A DNA stretch of 64,000 nucleotides from Epiperipatus broadwayi (GCA_028023455.1 JAQFVV010012402.1:15624935-15688934); one strand, 5' to 3'; positions 9,655 through 21,060 are shown, counted from the first letter of the stretch. A program made the numbers and translations. The notes: generated by a model not told the origin, from the sequence alone.

Positions 9655-10909
9655 CTGAAAAAATAAATAAGTATATTTTAATTAATTTAATAATTAAACA
9701 ATTGTCTAGTATTAATTTAAAGATTGTAACAATTGTAACATTTTGATAGTGAATATTATTTTTCTCTAATGTAAAATAGTAAAGAATTAATTGCCCACAT
9801 TTGTTTCTGCCATGTGCAGTGTAATATAACGATAGAACTCAAGGTGCTGAAGATAGCTGGATCAATTTTTTAGTTAAGAAAAAAATTCAGTTTAGTTAAT
9901 TAAGTGAAAATATTATACACAATCTATTTTGAACATATATAATCTATCAAACAACTAACCTGATGATTACTATTCTTCATTTCTTAAAAATATATAAACA
10001 AATAATTCTAATTACCAAAAATTAAATGATGAAATTTAAATAGTTCTCCTGTTCATTTAAGCAGAAAAAAAAACCCTATATTTTTCATGCTAATATACTC
10101 TTTAAAAAATATTTTAGAATCCAATGGAAATTATAGTGTTTGAGATGTATTTACAAACTGAGTAGATGACTTCAGATGTCATAAAAAATGGATTATAACA
10201 ATGAAAAAGTTATTCAAAAGATGTCGGAGTAGAATAGAATTCAGATATCTGCAATTAAAGGTAAGATTTCCAATATTTTATAATCAAAAACTATTCAATA
10301 AATTTCTGCTAATCAGAAGAACTCTTTATCATTCATTATCACATATTTATCATGATAAAACCTTAGTGAATCAAACTTATTTAAATTCTAAAAGTTTGTT
10401 AAAAGAAATATTTTATTTTTTTAATAGTTTGCCATCAATATTTCAAAATATGAGATGATTAAACAAAAGAAAAAAGCAATACCAGAATATTCAGAAAAAT
10501 GTGAACTTATGCTGCACTAATATTTGCCATTTTACTATTGGACAAATGTAAAAAAGGGGAGGCAGTATTTGACCTGATTCAAATTTTAGACAAATTGAGA
10601 TGTAATATCTGAATAAATATCAAGATAAGTCCAAATTTCCTATATATAAATCCAAATATAAAATTACTTATGGCAAATAAGAAACAAATTATTGAAATAT
10701 TAAGCTAATGGGTATCTAAATCTAGCATTACAGATAAAAAAAAATCAGTATATTTTATTACTTCATTGTCTACATATACATTTACTAAATAAATGATATT
10801 TATAAGGTATGTAATCTATTAAAGAACACATCCTCAATATCGAGTACTTAAAAATATATGCTATGATAATATAAAAATACATATATATTACAAAAAAATC
10901 AAGTCAGAT

Positions 10910-11150
10910 GTCACATAACCTAATTTAATAAGCTTGTATTACAAATATTATATATAGAGCTCATAAATAAGCTCTTAAGAAGCTTTGCAGAATATCCCCA
11001 ACCTTGTCCTGATATTTTTAATCTAATGCTTGAATATCCTAGCACCTCACTGAGAATGCTAGTAGCAGAAACCAGTCTGGGTCAGGGATATTCTGCAAAG
11101 CTTGTTAAGAGTTTATTTGTGAGCTCTATATATAATATATATATGAATCA
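10910..11150. repeat. Fold-back copy of the hammerhead-bearing repeat
   Basis: The left arm (about 10950-10999, ATAGAGCTCATAAATAAGC through TTTGCAGAATATCCCC) is the reverse complement of the right arm (about 11084-11134). A hammerhead-like core sits between them on the plus strand. The left flank CAAGTCAGATGTCACATAAC is the family signature also present near 8576 and 12613. Confidence 0.75.
11032..11093 (+). ncRNA. Degenerate type I hammerhead motif
   Basis: Stem I outer helix is GAATATCC/GGATATTC (8 bp). The core box reads CTGAGAA, where CTGANGA is required (the conserved G8 is A). Stem II is TGCT-AGT-AGCA, followed by GAAA. The stem III position has ACCAGT and the cleavage triplet is GTC. 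The architecture is intact but the core substitution should abolish activity. Confidence 0.6.
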
Positions 11151-11699
11151 TTTCATTATTAAAACAAATACAGTATATAGATATATAATGTGTATGTTTT
11201 TTAAAGAGAGTCTAAAGAAAAAATAAAATTAAAATTATTTTTGACTAAAGAAATGACTGTTTTATAAATCGAAAATGAATATAACTTCAAATAAATAATT
11301 TTTTATATTTAATTAATTAAGGAAATTAAAAGAAAGAAACTAGAGTTCAGGGAAGCTACAAACTATGCTGTAACAAACTGCACAATTTCAATTTTACATT
11401 ATCAAATTAAAAATGTAAATAAACAAACAAAAAAGATTCAAATTTGTAAATATTTTACAATATATCTTGAATCATTTTCATTAATATTTCTTCTGTTTAT
11501 GTTAACATCATATTCATTTTATTCTTCCTTTATTATCGGGTGTGGCTTGAACCTTATTACCGATAGTTAGAAGTGAATAGCGAACTCAAGATTTTATACC
11601 ATCAAATAATTAATTGGTAGGTCAAGGTGTTGGATAGATACAGTTTTATATATTTACCATTATAATACATATATATATATTACCATGCCATGGTTTAGA

Positions 11700-11815
11700 G
11701 CAGTGGTAGAATGTTAAATTCTAGAATGTGAAGTCCTAGGATCAATTCCAGTGCTGGCACTCGAACTTCTTATGAAGTTTCGAGCAATAAAGCAATTTGA
11801 ATTTTTTTTTTCTTT
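11700..11815 (+). repeat. tRNA-derived SINE-like remnant
   Basis: A pol III A-box-like segment TGGTTTAGAGCAGTGGTAGA is followed about 45 bp later by a B-box-like AGGATCAATTCC (consensus GGTTCGANTCC) and then CAGTGCTGGCACTCG. The segment ends in a T-rich tract near 11805. The spacing and order fit a tRNA head. It is too diverged to name the parental tRNA and is not a functional tRNA gene. Confidence 0.55.
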
Positions 11816-12611
11816 AAAACTCTTATGCATTCAAACATAGCTTCAGACATAATAAAAAAATTATACTAATGGTTTATTTCAATTAACTAAGTTTTATTAG
11901 TTGGCTTTATATAGGTATCTAGATGTTTCACATTGCTGTTTGAATTTATTGATATATTTTTTACACAAATATACTATATTGGTGTATATTTTTTATTATG
12001 CACACTTATTCACAATGATCATTTTTTAATAAATACCTGAATAATTATTAATAATTTATTAGATTTCAAATTATTGCATTCCATATGATACTTGTTTAAA
12101 TTTAATAAATTTCAGTTATATCTATATTTTTCTTTATATAAACAATATCTGATGTATGTTAGTTGTAAGTTCTAAAAACAAAACATTGTAGCACATATAA
12201 AAAAATATATATTTGAATTTTATTTCATTAAAATTTTTTAAGAGCATTACATAAAATGCAGTAATTTTTAATGTAATAAAAATGAGTAATAATCACTCAG
12301 AAATTTCTTTAAAAATGCAATAAGGTATATATAGATGGTAAAAACAGCAACTGAGAGAGGTAAGGAACATGATAGAGCCATTAATAAAAAAGATACGAGA
12401 TCAGAACCATATTTGCATTATTTAGATACAGGGTATAAAATGAAATGTGAAGAAAATATAAAGGCTATAAAGTATGTAAAACATTACCGTAAGAGGATAT
12501 ATTAAGAAACGTTACATATTCAAGAAAATTTAGATGTGTAAATATGGTTAAAGGTCCAGCAAAATTAGGAGGAAAATGGGCTTTGTTAAATAATTGGAAG
12601 ATTACAAAGAA

Positions 12612-12935
12612 ATCAAGTCATATGTCACATGATCTAATGTAACAAGCTCGTATTACAAATGTTATATAATGAGCTTGTAAATAGCTCCTAATAAGCTTTT
12701 CGGAATGTTCCCAACCTCAGACCTGTTTCTGCTACTGGCTTCCTCTAGGATATTCAAGCATTAGATTTAAAATACCAGGCCAGGCCAGGCTCAGCACTCT
12801 AATGGATAACTATTAAGTAGAAAATGATATACTAGCATCTCACTAAGGAAACCAGTAGCAGAACCGGTCTGAGGTTGGGGATATTCTGAAAAGCTTGTTA
12901 AGAGCCATTTGCAACTCATTATATAATAATTGGAA
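12612..12935. repeat. Fold-back hammerhead repeat with two opposed degenerate cores
   Basis: The left half (12613-12765) begins with the family signature AAGTCATATGTCACATGA and carries a minus-strand core, with CAGTAGCAGAAACAGGTC readable at 12720-12737. The right half (12826-12930) is its inverted copy and carries a plus-strand core (CACTAAGGAAACCAGTAGC, then AGAACCGGTCTGAGG). Both have lost the CTGANGA box but retain the (A)CCGGTC-type cleavage region in part. The centre (12766-12825) contains a CCAGGCCAGGCCAGG short repeat. Confidence 0.7.
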
Positions 12936-13423
12936 GATATAGAAAATTAATGTAAATATGTAAATAGTATTTATAAAGATAAAATATTTATTATTTTTAT
13001 ATTTTTTTTAAGTTGTTTAATTATATATTGTAAAGTAATACACATATGCAAGATGTTAAAGTTTGTTAAAAAATTTATTTATTTATTTGATTATAATGTA
13101 TGAGTATATGATTTAAAGTACAATTTAATGTAAATAATGTCCAGTAGTTGGAATAGATATAATCAATTGATCATATGATTTGTATAATTAAATATCTTAA
13201 TAAAGTCTCAATGGAGATGAAAGCCAGTTCGATAAATATTAAAATATAATTATCATTAGTTGTTTATTTCAATCTTATTTAGACTATTTAATTTATAAAT
13301 ATATATATGTATATATATTACAACATTGTGGACTAATAAGTTATATTAGATATTTGACCATTATAGTTATTTAATTTAAATTATGATTATTGTGAATATA
13401 CTACAATAAATATCAAACAACAG

Positions 13424-13444
13424 TATATATATATATATATATAT
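13424..13444. repeat. (AT)n microsatellite
   Basis: Ten or so alternating TA dinucleotides lie within ABCB10-like intron 4. It is a simple repeat and may be polymorphic. Confidence 0.9.
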
Positions 13445-13785
13445 GGCATTTTAGAGCTTGACAACATAGCTGATAAAATGCCTTCTATTAGTATAGTTTT
13501 GGTTTTTTTTTCAATATTTTGCTTATGTTTGAATTCGAAGAGTGTAAGTTAAAAAAATTTAAGATTGCATAGCAGGTAAAAGGTTAAAAGATTAAACTTT
13601 GTCAGTATATAATTAAATTTTTTAAAATCTGAAATCAATTTCAGGGGCAGTTTTAAATGTGACTATTTTTAATCCAATAATGCATAATTAATATGCATTC
13701 AAATATTTATAAAAAGATGATCATTGCAAACTGGTTCATATTAAATCACAAAAAAATTATAGATAATTTCATCATAATTACAAAC

Positions 13786-13920
13786 CTGTGTTGATCCAGC
13801 TAAAGTGTCTTGGATATTTCTGCTAATGCTCTTCACATAGCGGCCACAAATTACTGCAATTACAGCAAATGATGGAACAATGCCCAAAGCAAATAAAGCA
13901 AGTTTAGGAGATACATAAAA
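13786..13920 (-). CDS. ABCB10: ABCB10-like transporter, coding exon 4 (TM3-TM4)
   Basis: 135-bp phase-0 exon of 45 codons. The acceptor ATTTTAG is complementary to 13921-13927 and the donor GTTTGT starts at 13785. The product begins FYVSPKLALFALGIVP, continues with a hydrophobic FAVIAVICGRYVK, and ends in SISRNIQDTLAGSTQ. In ABCB-type transporters this is the end of TM3, TM4 and the beginning of the cytoplasmic/matrix loop with the helix that leads to the coupling region. It reads without interruption into exon 5. The intron on its 3' side contains two hammerhead-related fold-back repeats. Confidence 0.93.
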
Positions 13921-15054
13921 CTAAAATTAAAATACAAAATGACTATTAAAATGTATAAGAGAAGATTGAAAATATATATATATATATAATTGTCATAAAT
14001 AAAATTGTATTTATAGGTTTTCGAAAATAAGTATCATCATGTCAGACTTAAGTAAAAATAAAAATATATTAAAAATATCATTTAAAAACTCAATAAATAC
14101 AGCAATGATGAACAAAACCTATAAATGCACCCCCCCTCCATGTATTGATAACTGAAAAAATATTGTATAATTAATGATAAGTTGATTCCAATAGTTTAAG
14201 CAACATTTTTTCTTTATCAATATTTAATTACTATAAAGCTAGATTTTGTTACATTTCCCTCTTTTTCTATGTACATAAATAAATGGTACACATATTAAAA
14301 CAATTGTTATAATTACTTTGAATTTAAAAATTTGTATTTTAAAATTATTATCTCAAAAAAAAAAGTAAAAAAAAAAGACGTTTAAATGTTTAACTATATT
14401 AATAAATTGACAATTGATGTTACTTCTTAAAGTTGAAATAGTGAAAATTTAAAATCCCATAAGATTAAGGTTAAATGAGAACACAAAGTTATATGTAAGA
14501 ACTCTTATTTAGTTTAAAAAGATCAACAAACATATTTTATCCATGACAAAAATAACAAAAGACTATGATGATGGACAATATACATCATCTTATTTTAAGT
14601 TTCTAATATAATATATCAATAAGTGAAAGCAGTAAGCAATCTATAAAATAACCAATAAAAGAACAAATTGTTATTTACAAAAATGCACACACAGACCCAT
14701 ATATAAAGTAAAAAGGTGGAACAAAGTCTATTGCAGACAAAGGTCTCTTCAACATCCTTCTACAAAGGAACAGCAAAAAAGATACTAATCAATAGGTTAG
14801 TCAACTGAAAATTATTGAGAACTTTTTTGGGGTTTTCCAACTATATTTTTCCTTTTGGCTAAAAATAGCTGACACCAATTTTTTAATCAATAATTTGGCT
14901 ATGGGACAGAAGCTTGAAAAAACCTTAAGATTGCTTAGAATTTTCAAAAGTTTAAAAATAATTTCAAGTTCATTCTGGATTCAAATTGTAGGTCATATGC
15001 ATGGAAAGAAAATAGGTTAGCCATAAGCTCTTCATATATATATATAAATTATTC

Positions 15055-15514
15055 ACTGAAATAAATCGAGATACTGCAGATCTCCAGTGCTCGTTACAAT
15101 ACATAACTAACAGCCAATCAGATGTCAAGGATAGCTGTCTAAAACGACGACAAACCTAAACACACAACAAAGATTTTACGAGAAAAGGGAAGCCACCCTT
15201 CTCTCAACTTTTCTTTCTTTATATCTAAGCCAGTCATAAGCATTTAGGTTCGCATTGTATGTTTATGATTTAGACTCAGTAAGTTAATTGTGAAGATATT
15301 TAAAGTTTCAAGCTTTCAAACCTAAATGCTTACGACTGGCTTAGATATATAGAAAGAAAAGTTGAGAGAAGAGTGTCTGCCCTTTTCTCATAAAATCTTT
15401 GTTGTGTGTTTAGGTCTGATGTCATTTTAGACAGCTATCCTTGACATCTGATTGGCTGTTAGTTATGTATTGTAACGAGCGCTAGAGATTTGCAGTATCT
15501 CAATTTATTTCAGT
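15055..15514. repeat. Large palindromic fold-back element (196-bp arms)
   Basis: Arms of equal length (15055-15250 and 15319-15514) are near-perfect inverted repeats around a 68-bp spacer. Recognisable arm pieces are GATATCT-type ends, TGTCAAGGATAGCTGTCTA and its complement, and AGAAAGAAAAGTTGAGAGAA. The spacer contains GTTTATGATTTAGACTC and GTTAATTGTGAAGATATTT. No coding potential is seen. It could be a fold-back transposon or the product of an inverted duplication of a small repeat. Confidence 0.88.
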
Positions 15515-15609
15515 TTTCAACTATCGGCGCTTCGCAAATTAAAATATTATTTACATACTTTACTGCTTGTTATGTAATCTAAAAAACTACTTCGTAGTAA
15601 ATCATAGGA

Positions 15610-15891
15610 TTTCGCGTTGTACGTTTATGATTTAGACTCGGTGAGTTAATTGTGAAGATATTTAAAGCTTCAAGCTTTCAAACCTAAATGCTTACGACTG
15701 GTTTAGATATATAGAAAGAAAAGTTGAGAGAAGGGTGTGTGTCTAGGTTTGACGTCATTTTAGATAGCTATCCTTGACATCTGAGTGGCTGTTAGTTAGG
15801 TATTGTAACGAGCGCTAGAGATTTGCAGTATCTCGATTTAGTTCAGTTTTCAACTATTGGCGCTTCGCAAATTAAAATATTATTTATAAAT
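15610..15891. repeat. Direct partial copy of the palindromic element (spacer plus right arm plus tail)
   Basis: This repeats the spacer (GTTTATGATTTAGACTCGG), the right arm (CCTTGACATCTGAGTGGCTG) and a shared tail (TTGGCGCTTCGCAAATTAAA) of the element at 15251-15560. It has a short internal deletion after GTTGAGAGAAGGGTGTGTG. The shared tail shows that the underlying unit is spacer-arm-tail in tandem, with the left arm of 15055-15250 being an inverted third copy. Confidence 0.85.
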
Positions 15892-16894
15892 TATTCAATA
15901 AATTTCTTAAGAAGAAAAAAAAAATCTACATTTCAAATACAGTTCTGAATGTAACTATGATATATAATGCAATTAAAGCATGAGTGTGCTATTCTCATTA
16001 AGAGTCTCAAATACTAATGGATAATAAAAAATCAAAAAATGAAAGATTTTTGAGTTAGACATTTAAAATCTATTGTTCCCATTTATAATAAATAATTATT
16101 CACCTAGTCTTTAAGTTTCCTTGAAACATTCGAAAAATTCAATTTTATAATCATAATACTTAAATTATTTAATATAAATTCCATAATGAAATCACATTTT
16201 TAATTAATACCTCTTTCAATATTTAAGAAGTGATCAATTATTTCACCCAAATTGAATTTACTTTTGTTTTAATGCTTAAAATTGATGCTAAATTTAAACA
16301 TTAGTTTATTTAACTGCACTGGATAATCTTTATTTATCTACTTATAAGTTTAAAGTTAAATATAAAATAAGAATTACTATATACATAAATTATATTTATG
16401 TCATATCATTAACATTTAATACACAATTATGTATACAAAAATTAAGGTAAAAAAATAGCCTACTAATAGATAAACACTTCTTCGACAGTCCCCACAAAAG
16501 AACTATAGAGCAGAAGACAGAACTCGTCAGACTTGCCAATTTCTGAGTAATGAAGGTTTGAATGAATTTCTTTTTTGTTTTACTCTCTAACTTAGTGCTA
16601 AATGTGTATGTATATTTATACAAAATAAGTATATTAAATGATATTATAACAGTAAAATAAATGTATGTGCATAGATGCCAATGGCATTCACAATATTTTA
16701 TAAAAGCAATTAGGCTAATTAAATAATTGAATTAAAGGAAAAACTATAAACTAACTTATCAAGAAAGTTAGATGAATCCGAGCGAAGGATTAAGATAATG
16801 TAAACAAATCCATTGCAACCCTGAATGTTTACTTCCTGATTAGATTTAATGATAATCGAAACATTGCTTTAAATAGGCAATTCTATGATAATTG

Positions 16895-17370
16895 TGTTAT
16901 CTGATCAGGGATTGAATATGGTAACTCAAGAAATGACCACCAAGTGGACAGCGGATAGCCAATCAAGGGAGTCTATACTAAAAATGAGAGGGTGAAACAG
17001 ATCTAGAATAGAACTGTGACAATACACTTATTAAGCGAAGCTCTTGAAAGGCAGATGTGCCATTTCCTTGGGTGCTCCAGTCAGCTCCTTCCTTCACTAA
17101 GCCTTGTGGAGAGATTTATCACCAGACGTTCAAAAGTAAACCTAGGAACTGTATAACAGGTCGTATTGATCTTATTATTATTTAGTACGCCTTTGGACCG
17201 TTATTATTATTTATATAGCATGTTTATATATGTGTCACATATAGATTAAAAAAGATAAATAAATTCTTGTTATTTAAGATTTACTTGCCGAGCTGCTTCA
17301 TTAATTGGTAATTATTTGTGTTATTTATAATTTGCAATCCAGCAGGCAATAGTGCTGCTGGACACAGCAA
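16895..17370 (+). repeat. Putative 5' LTR of a Gypsy-like retrotransposon
   Basis: The candidate LTR starts near TGTGTTATCTGATCAGGG and ends just before ATTGGCGCAGTCAC, a primer-binding-site-like sequence. It contains an AATAAATTCTTG polyadenylation-like region near 17258. The start is uncertain because no matching 3' LTR is visible. The gag frame downstream supports the assignment. Confidence 0.5.
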
Positions 17371-17759
17371 TTGGCGCAGTCACATACGAACCTAAATGGT
17401 CTTAATTCTCAGAAAATTGTGGAAATGTCAGTAATAACAATTAATGCATCGACAGCCGAATATGTTGGCGTCTAATTAATTGATTTCGTGAGTGGATAAA
17501 TTACTAAAAAAGAAAGATTTTTTTTGCTAAATTGACTAAGTCATCATAATGCAGCCGGCAATATCTGAATTTGATATCAGAGAGGCAGAAACTTTTAATT
17601 ATTAACAGAGTAAAGGATAATAATGTAAAACAGTGACCTTATTGTGTTTCGCTTGAAAAGGGGTCATCCAAATTGCAAATAGGCTTTGCGAACCCCAAAC
17701 CCTGGAAGAATTAACATTCGAACAGATCAAAGATTGTTTGGTCGACTATTCTAATCCAC

Positions 17760-18242
17760 GTGAGTTTAGACACATTGCCAGACTCTATTTCAGAAATCGC
17801 CGACAAGGCAAGAACAAGCGAACCCAAGATTATAATACAGCCCTGCGTGAACTAGCAAAAAACTGCGTATATGACACACACAGACAAGGGTATCAATTAT
17901 AAAGAAGCTATCAAACGTGGTATAGCTCACGAACTTGTGTTACAGCAAGCTAAAGAATTTGTGACCATGAAACTAGCGGACGATCCTTATGAAATCTACA
18001 AAGTTCACAAACCCAAAAGAAGGGTGCCTGATCAAAGTGGAATAACTAATAATAAGAAAAGTCGAATTAAGTGCTTTTGCTGTGGAAAACTAGGTCACAT
18101 GGCACGTGAGTGTTTTTATAAAGACCAACATTGTAAACACTGTAATAAATTCGGCCATTGGGAAAAAATGTGCCGAAATAAGAAATTCGATAATGATACA
18201 AATAATAACAGCCAAGAATGTTTTACTAGAAAACCTAAGTAA
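17760..18242 (+). pseudogene. Gypsy-like Gag fragment with two zinc knuckles
   Basis: The frame from 17760 reads EFRHIARLYFRNRRQ and DYNTALRELAKNCVYDT, a Gag capsid-like region. It then shifts frame within an ACACACAC run near 17878 and continues in the open part 17871-18242. The C-terminal part holds two CCHC knuckles: CFCCGKLGHMARECF and CKHCNKFGHWEKMC (spacing C-x2-C-x4-H-x4-C). These bind genomic RNA in retroelement particles. It lies downstream of the candidate LTR and primer-binding site and just before the protease frame. The related Gag at 45.8 kb has LKTLAKDCIY at the matching place. It is broken by the frameshift. Confidence 0.8.
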
Positions 18243-18254
18243 AAGGAATTTTCT

Positions 18255-18746
18255 GTGATTAATAATGTGTCTTTGGATCAATCACAGAAATTTGAAATGA
18301 CTGTCAAAATTTTTGTAAAAACCCTATCGATGGAAATTGATAGTGGTAGTGGGGTGTCTTTCCTGTCCATTAACGATTGGAAAACCATTGTGGTAGATAT
18401 GACACAGCCACCTAAACTTATGCATACCAAATTTAAAGCTCAGGACATCAATGGCGAGAGCATAAAGATTAAAGGAACAATTCAGGTTCCGATTACTTCC
18501 TACAGAGGCAAAAAATTAAAATTGCCATTATATATAATTCATGCCCTGATAAATTCCCTCATTGGCCATGATTGGTTCAATCACTTGGGAATTAAATTAT
18601 TGATGAACAAAAATAATGACATCATAATGTTTATTGAAAAACCTAAAAACTGTCAATCGCGTGCGAAAACACCTCCAGCCATAGTAGAGTCCTTGAAAGA
18701 AGTCAAGAAATCAATCCCACAGAAAAATCTAGGTCGTAAATTGTAG
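18255..18746 (+). pseudogene. Gypsy-like aspartic protease fragment
   Basis: An open frame of 163 codons. Near residue 30 it reads MEIDSGSGVSFLS, the D-S/T-G active-site motif of retropepsins (Asp-Ser-Gly). Later LINSLIGHDWFNHLGIKLL corresponds to the conserved I-x-G-x-D-W/L-L block near the protease C-terminus. It follows Gag by 12 bp in a different frame, as expected for Gag-Pol frame change. No reverse transcriptase follows: after 18746 the sequence passes within about 30 bp to an integrase tail, so the rest of Pol is deleted. Confidence 0.82.
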
Positions 18747-18775
18747 ACCAAGTTTCCAGAAAATAGGTCGCCCGA

Positions 18776-19060
18776 AGAGTACGAAGTACCTGTTCCTAAC
18801 TACAAATTTGTATCTCGAGAACGCGTGTGGGTTAGAAACAAAATTGACAGATTTTAGAATAAGGTTGAAATCATGTACCACTTAAACAAGCAAGTGGTGT
18901 CCGTCCGAATGGCGATGGAAGAATGGTACGTAAACACACCAGCCAGTTGTGGAAAGATGAGTGTAGTCAACAAATGCAGCTGTTTCAGGAAAAAGACAAC
19001 AGCAAGTGGACATTTGGAAAAAGCCGTAACAGCAAACAGTTTCTATTTTCATTAGTTAGA
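18776..19060 (+). pseudogene. Gypsy-like integrase C-terminal fragment
   Basis: The frame starting about 18776 reads YEVPVPNYKFVSRERVWVRN, then after one stop VEIMYHLNKQVVSVRM. It then changes frame to MVRKHTSQLWKDECSQQMQL. The order (VWVR, a beta-rich segment, then RKHTSQL) matches the C-terminal DNA-binding domain that closes Gypsy integrases (R-H-x2-Q-L type). It directly abuts the protease, so RT, RNase H and the integrase core have been lost by deletion. Confidence 0.65.
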
Positions 19061-19974
19061 GATTCAATCTTATTTTCTGGTTTTTATTTATACACATATA
19101 TTTTCCTTTTATTATCTGATTTTAGCAGATGAGCCTTTGGTAAACAGATATCTTGGATAATGGCAAATCTTTCAAAAAGTGACAGGATTACTTTTAACTA
19201 TGATATATGACATTTTCTTTATGATTATTAGCTACAATGTCGCAAAGTCAAAACGTGACACATCTAGGAGTCTTAGCCAATGCAAAGATATCTATATAAG
19301 ACATATTTTTCATCTTTGTGGAATATTTCAATTCTTTTCTGGCTAATATAAAAAACTTTGTCTGTGTGTTTCAGCATTTCATACTTCACTTTGGCATGAC
19401 TAAGGCTTAAAAAGAGGCCAACAATAGCAAGGCAATACACAGAAAAGACAAATTAAAGTAAGACAAAAGATGTTGTATCTTGTTCTTATCATTGATTTTT
19501 GAAAGATATTTTTTTTAATCTGACATGTGTCTTGCACATAAATCATTGGCTTATCTATAAATATTTTTACTTTATTTATTTATTGCTTTAATTACATTGT
19601 TAAAATTATGGTGATATTTATTAATCCTTTATTTTAATTTTTATTTAATTAATTCTTATCAAATATTCAAGATTAATTAAATACTTTTTCACTTTCATAT
19701 ATATATTTTATATATTTAATGAATTAACTTAGTGATTTCCTGTATAAATTTTTTATTAATGTTAAAAAAAATTATTTATTTTACAAAAATTTATTACTAT
19801 TTAATTTTTCAAAATAAATTTATTCCACTAATGTATGGAGAAAATGATTTTATATAAATTTCTCTTTTTTTTGTATATATAAACATATTGTATATATGTA
19901 CGTATATCATAATGAAAACAAATGTAGTGCACACTACGATATAAAATTGTATAATGAATGTTTTTTTTTTCCTC

Positions 19975-20045
19975 ATGTGTCAGGAAGTGAACCCACTAAT
20001 CCGGGACAACTACTTGTAAGGCAGCTGTGCTGACCACTCGTCCAT
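19975..20045 (-). repeat. tRNA-like SINE head (class II tRNA type)
   Basis: On the minus strand this reads GACGAGTGGTCAGCACAGC then GCCTTACAAGTAGTTG and later GTGGGTTCACTTCC. These match an A box with a GAG-GGTCA type I associate with Ser/Leu tRNAs and a B box GGTTCA-TCC. A sister copy is at 61060-61140 on the same strand. It does not fold cleanly as a tRNA. Confidence 0.5.
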
Positions 20046-20334
20046 TTATGTACCTGTTATGTTATATAATTAATTTATTTCAAATTTTTTTGAATTTCTA
20101 ATAATTTCGATTGCTATATTATAATTTTATTCATTTTTGATTTTATTTTATTTATTTATTATTATTTTTTTCCTATAATAAAACAATAGATGTCATTGTG
20201 TAAGCAATAAGATATTGATTAAAACAGATAACATTTAACATAAAAAGAACCTCTTTTTTAACATAAAATTATGTGCCAAAAAAGAAATTTTTGTATAATT
20301 ATAAATATATACCCTCTGTAATCACTCTTTACTG

Positions 20335-20535
20335 ATATTTATATTCATCATCATCAACCATTATCAATTCACTGCAGGATGAAGGTCTCTCCAAGTTCAG
20401 CCCATCTTATCCGATCTTTAGCTTCTCTTCTTCACATCACCCCTGCACTTTCTTATTTCATCCATCCATCTCACATGTGGTCTCTTTCTGGGTCTTTTAC
20501 AATCTCTTGGAATGCATTTTAAGATTTGAATTGTT
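20335..20535 (-). mobile_element. RTE-like LINE 3' fragment with TGATGA tail
   Basis: This is the reverse complement of the segment at about 54.8-55.04 kb. It contains CACTGCAGGATGAAGGTCTC and CTCACATGTGGTCTCTTTCT, and ends (plus-strand left side) in CATCATCATCAACCATT, the simple-repeat tail. The encoded C-terminal peptide corresponds to the plus-strand copy (ending ILQWIDNG before the stop). It is 5'-truncated. Confidence 0.75.
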
Positions 20536-20857
20536 CATCTATTATCATCTCTTCTAGCAATAAATAATTTAAGTCTATTTCATTATATTCACTTGTATTT
20601 CTTTTCAATCAATTTTAATGAAAGGATAGTTTATATAAGTCACATTATTTTAATAAACTAGTATAAAATGATTAAACTTCTGAAAATTAAATAATTAATT
20701 TTTATTACAATAAAGAATAGACAAAATGTAAAAACAAAAAAAAACTTATATACTTATGCACTGTTACATTATTCACTGAAGGAGTATTTTTACTTTATAT
20801 TATGTCACTGATTTATATTACATTTACATAAAATAATAATAAAAAAAATCAACTAAC

Positions 20858-21060
20858 CATCATGGATACACCTGCAATTACTGCAGATAGTGATCTTAAA
20901 CCATCAGAAAGATTATTAGTAAGAGCTTGACCAACGAGTGACGTATCGGCAGAAAGACGATTTATCAATTCACCGGTTTTGTTTTTATCAAAAAATTCAA
21001 TTTCTTGATTCATAATGGAAGAAAAAACTCCCTTTCTCATTTTCTGAATAATTCTTTGAC
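20858..21060 (-). CDS. ABCB10: ABCB10-like transporter, coding exon 3 (membrane-domain core)
   Basis: 203-bp exon with acceptor TTTTCAG (complement of 21061-21066) and donor GTTAGT just below 20858. It reads in phase from exon 2 and ends exactly on a codon. The most diagnostic segment of the gene is here: FSSIMNQEIEFFD followed by KTGELINRLSADTSLVG and LSDGLRS. This is the intracellular loop 1 coupling region and the start of TM3, with the E-FFD...TGEL-NRL-D signature of mitochondrial B-subfamily half transporters. The pattern is closest to ABCB10. No frameshift or stop is seen, so the gene looks functional up to this point. Confidence 0.95.

Larger units (their letters stand above)
9655..13785 (-). 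other. ABCB10-like intron 4 (4.1 kb)
   Basis: Bounded by donor GTTTGTAATTATG at 13785 and acceptor TTTTTTCAG at 9655. It contains the fold-back hammerhead repeats near 10.9-11.15 and 12.61-12.93 kb, a tRNA-like SINE remnant at 11.70-11.82 kb and an (AT)n run at 13424-13444. The remainder is simple AT-rich sequence with no feature I can support. Confidence 0.8.
13921..20857 (-). other. ABCB10-like intron 3 (6.9 kb)
   Basis: Runs from the exon 3 donor (GTTAGT) to the exon 4 acceptor (ATTTTAG). It hosts the palindromic element at 15055-15514 with its partial copy at 15610-15891, the deleted Gypsy element at 16.9-19.06 kb, a tRNA-like remnant near 20.0 kb and an RTE-like LINE tail at 20.34 kb. 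Between these, 13930-15050, 15895-16890 and 19140-19970 are AT-rich with no supported feature. Confidence 0.85.

Noticed and set aside
10201-10458. Plus-strand open frame of 85 codons
   Set aside because: Lys/Phe/Asn-rich translation of AT-rich intron sequence; no conserved pattern.
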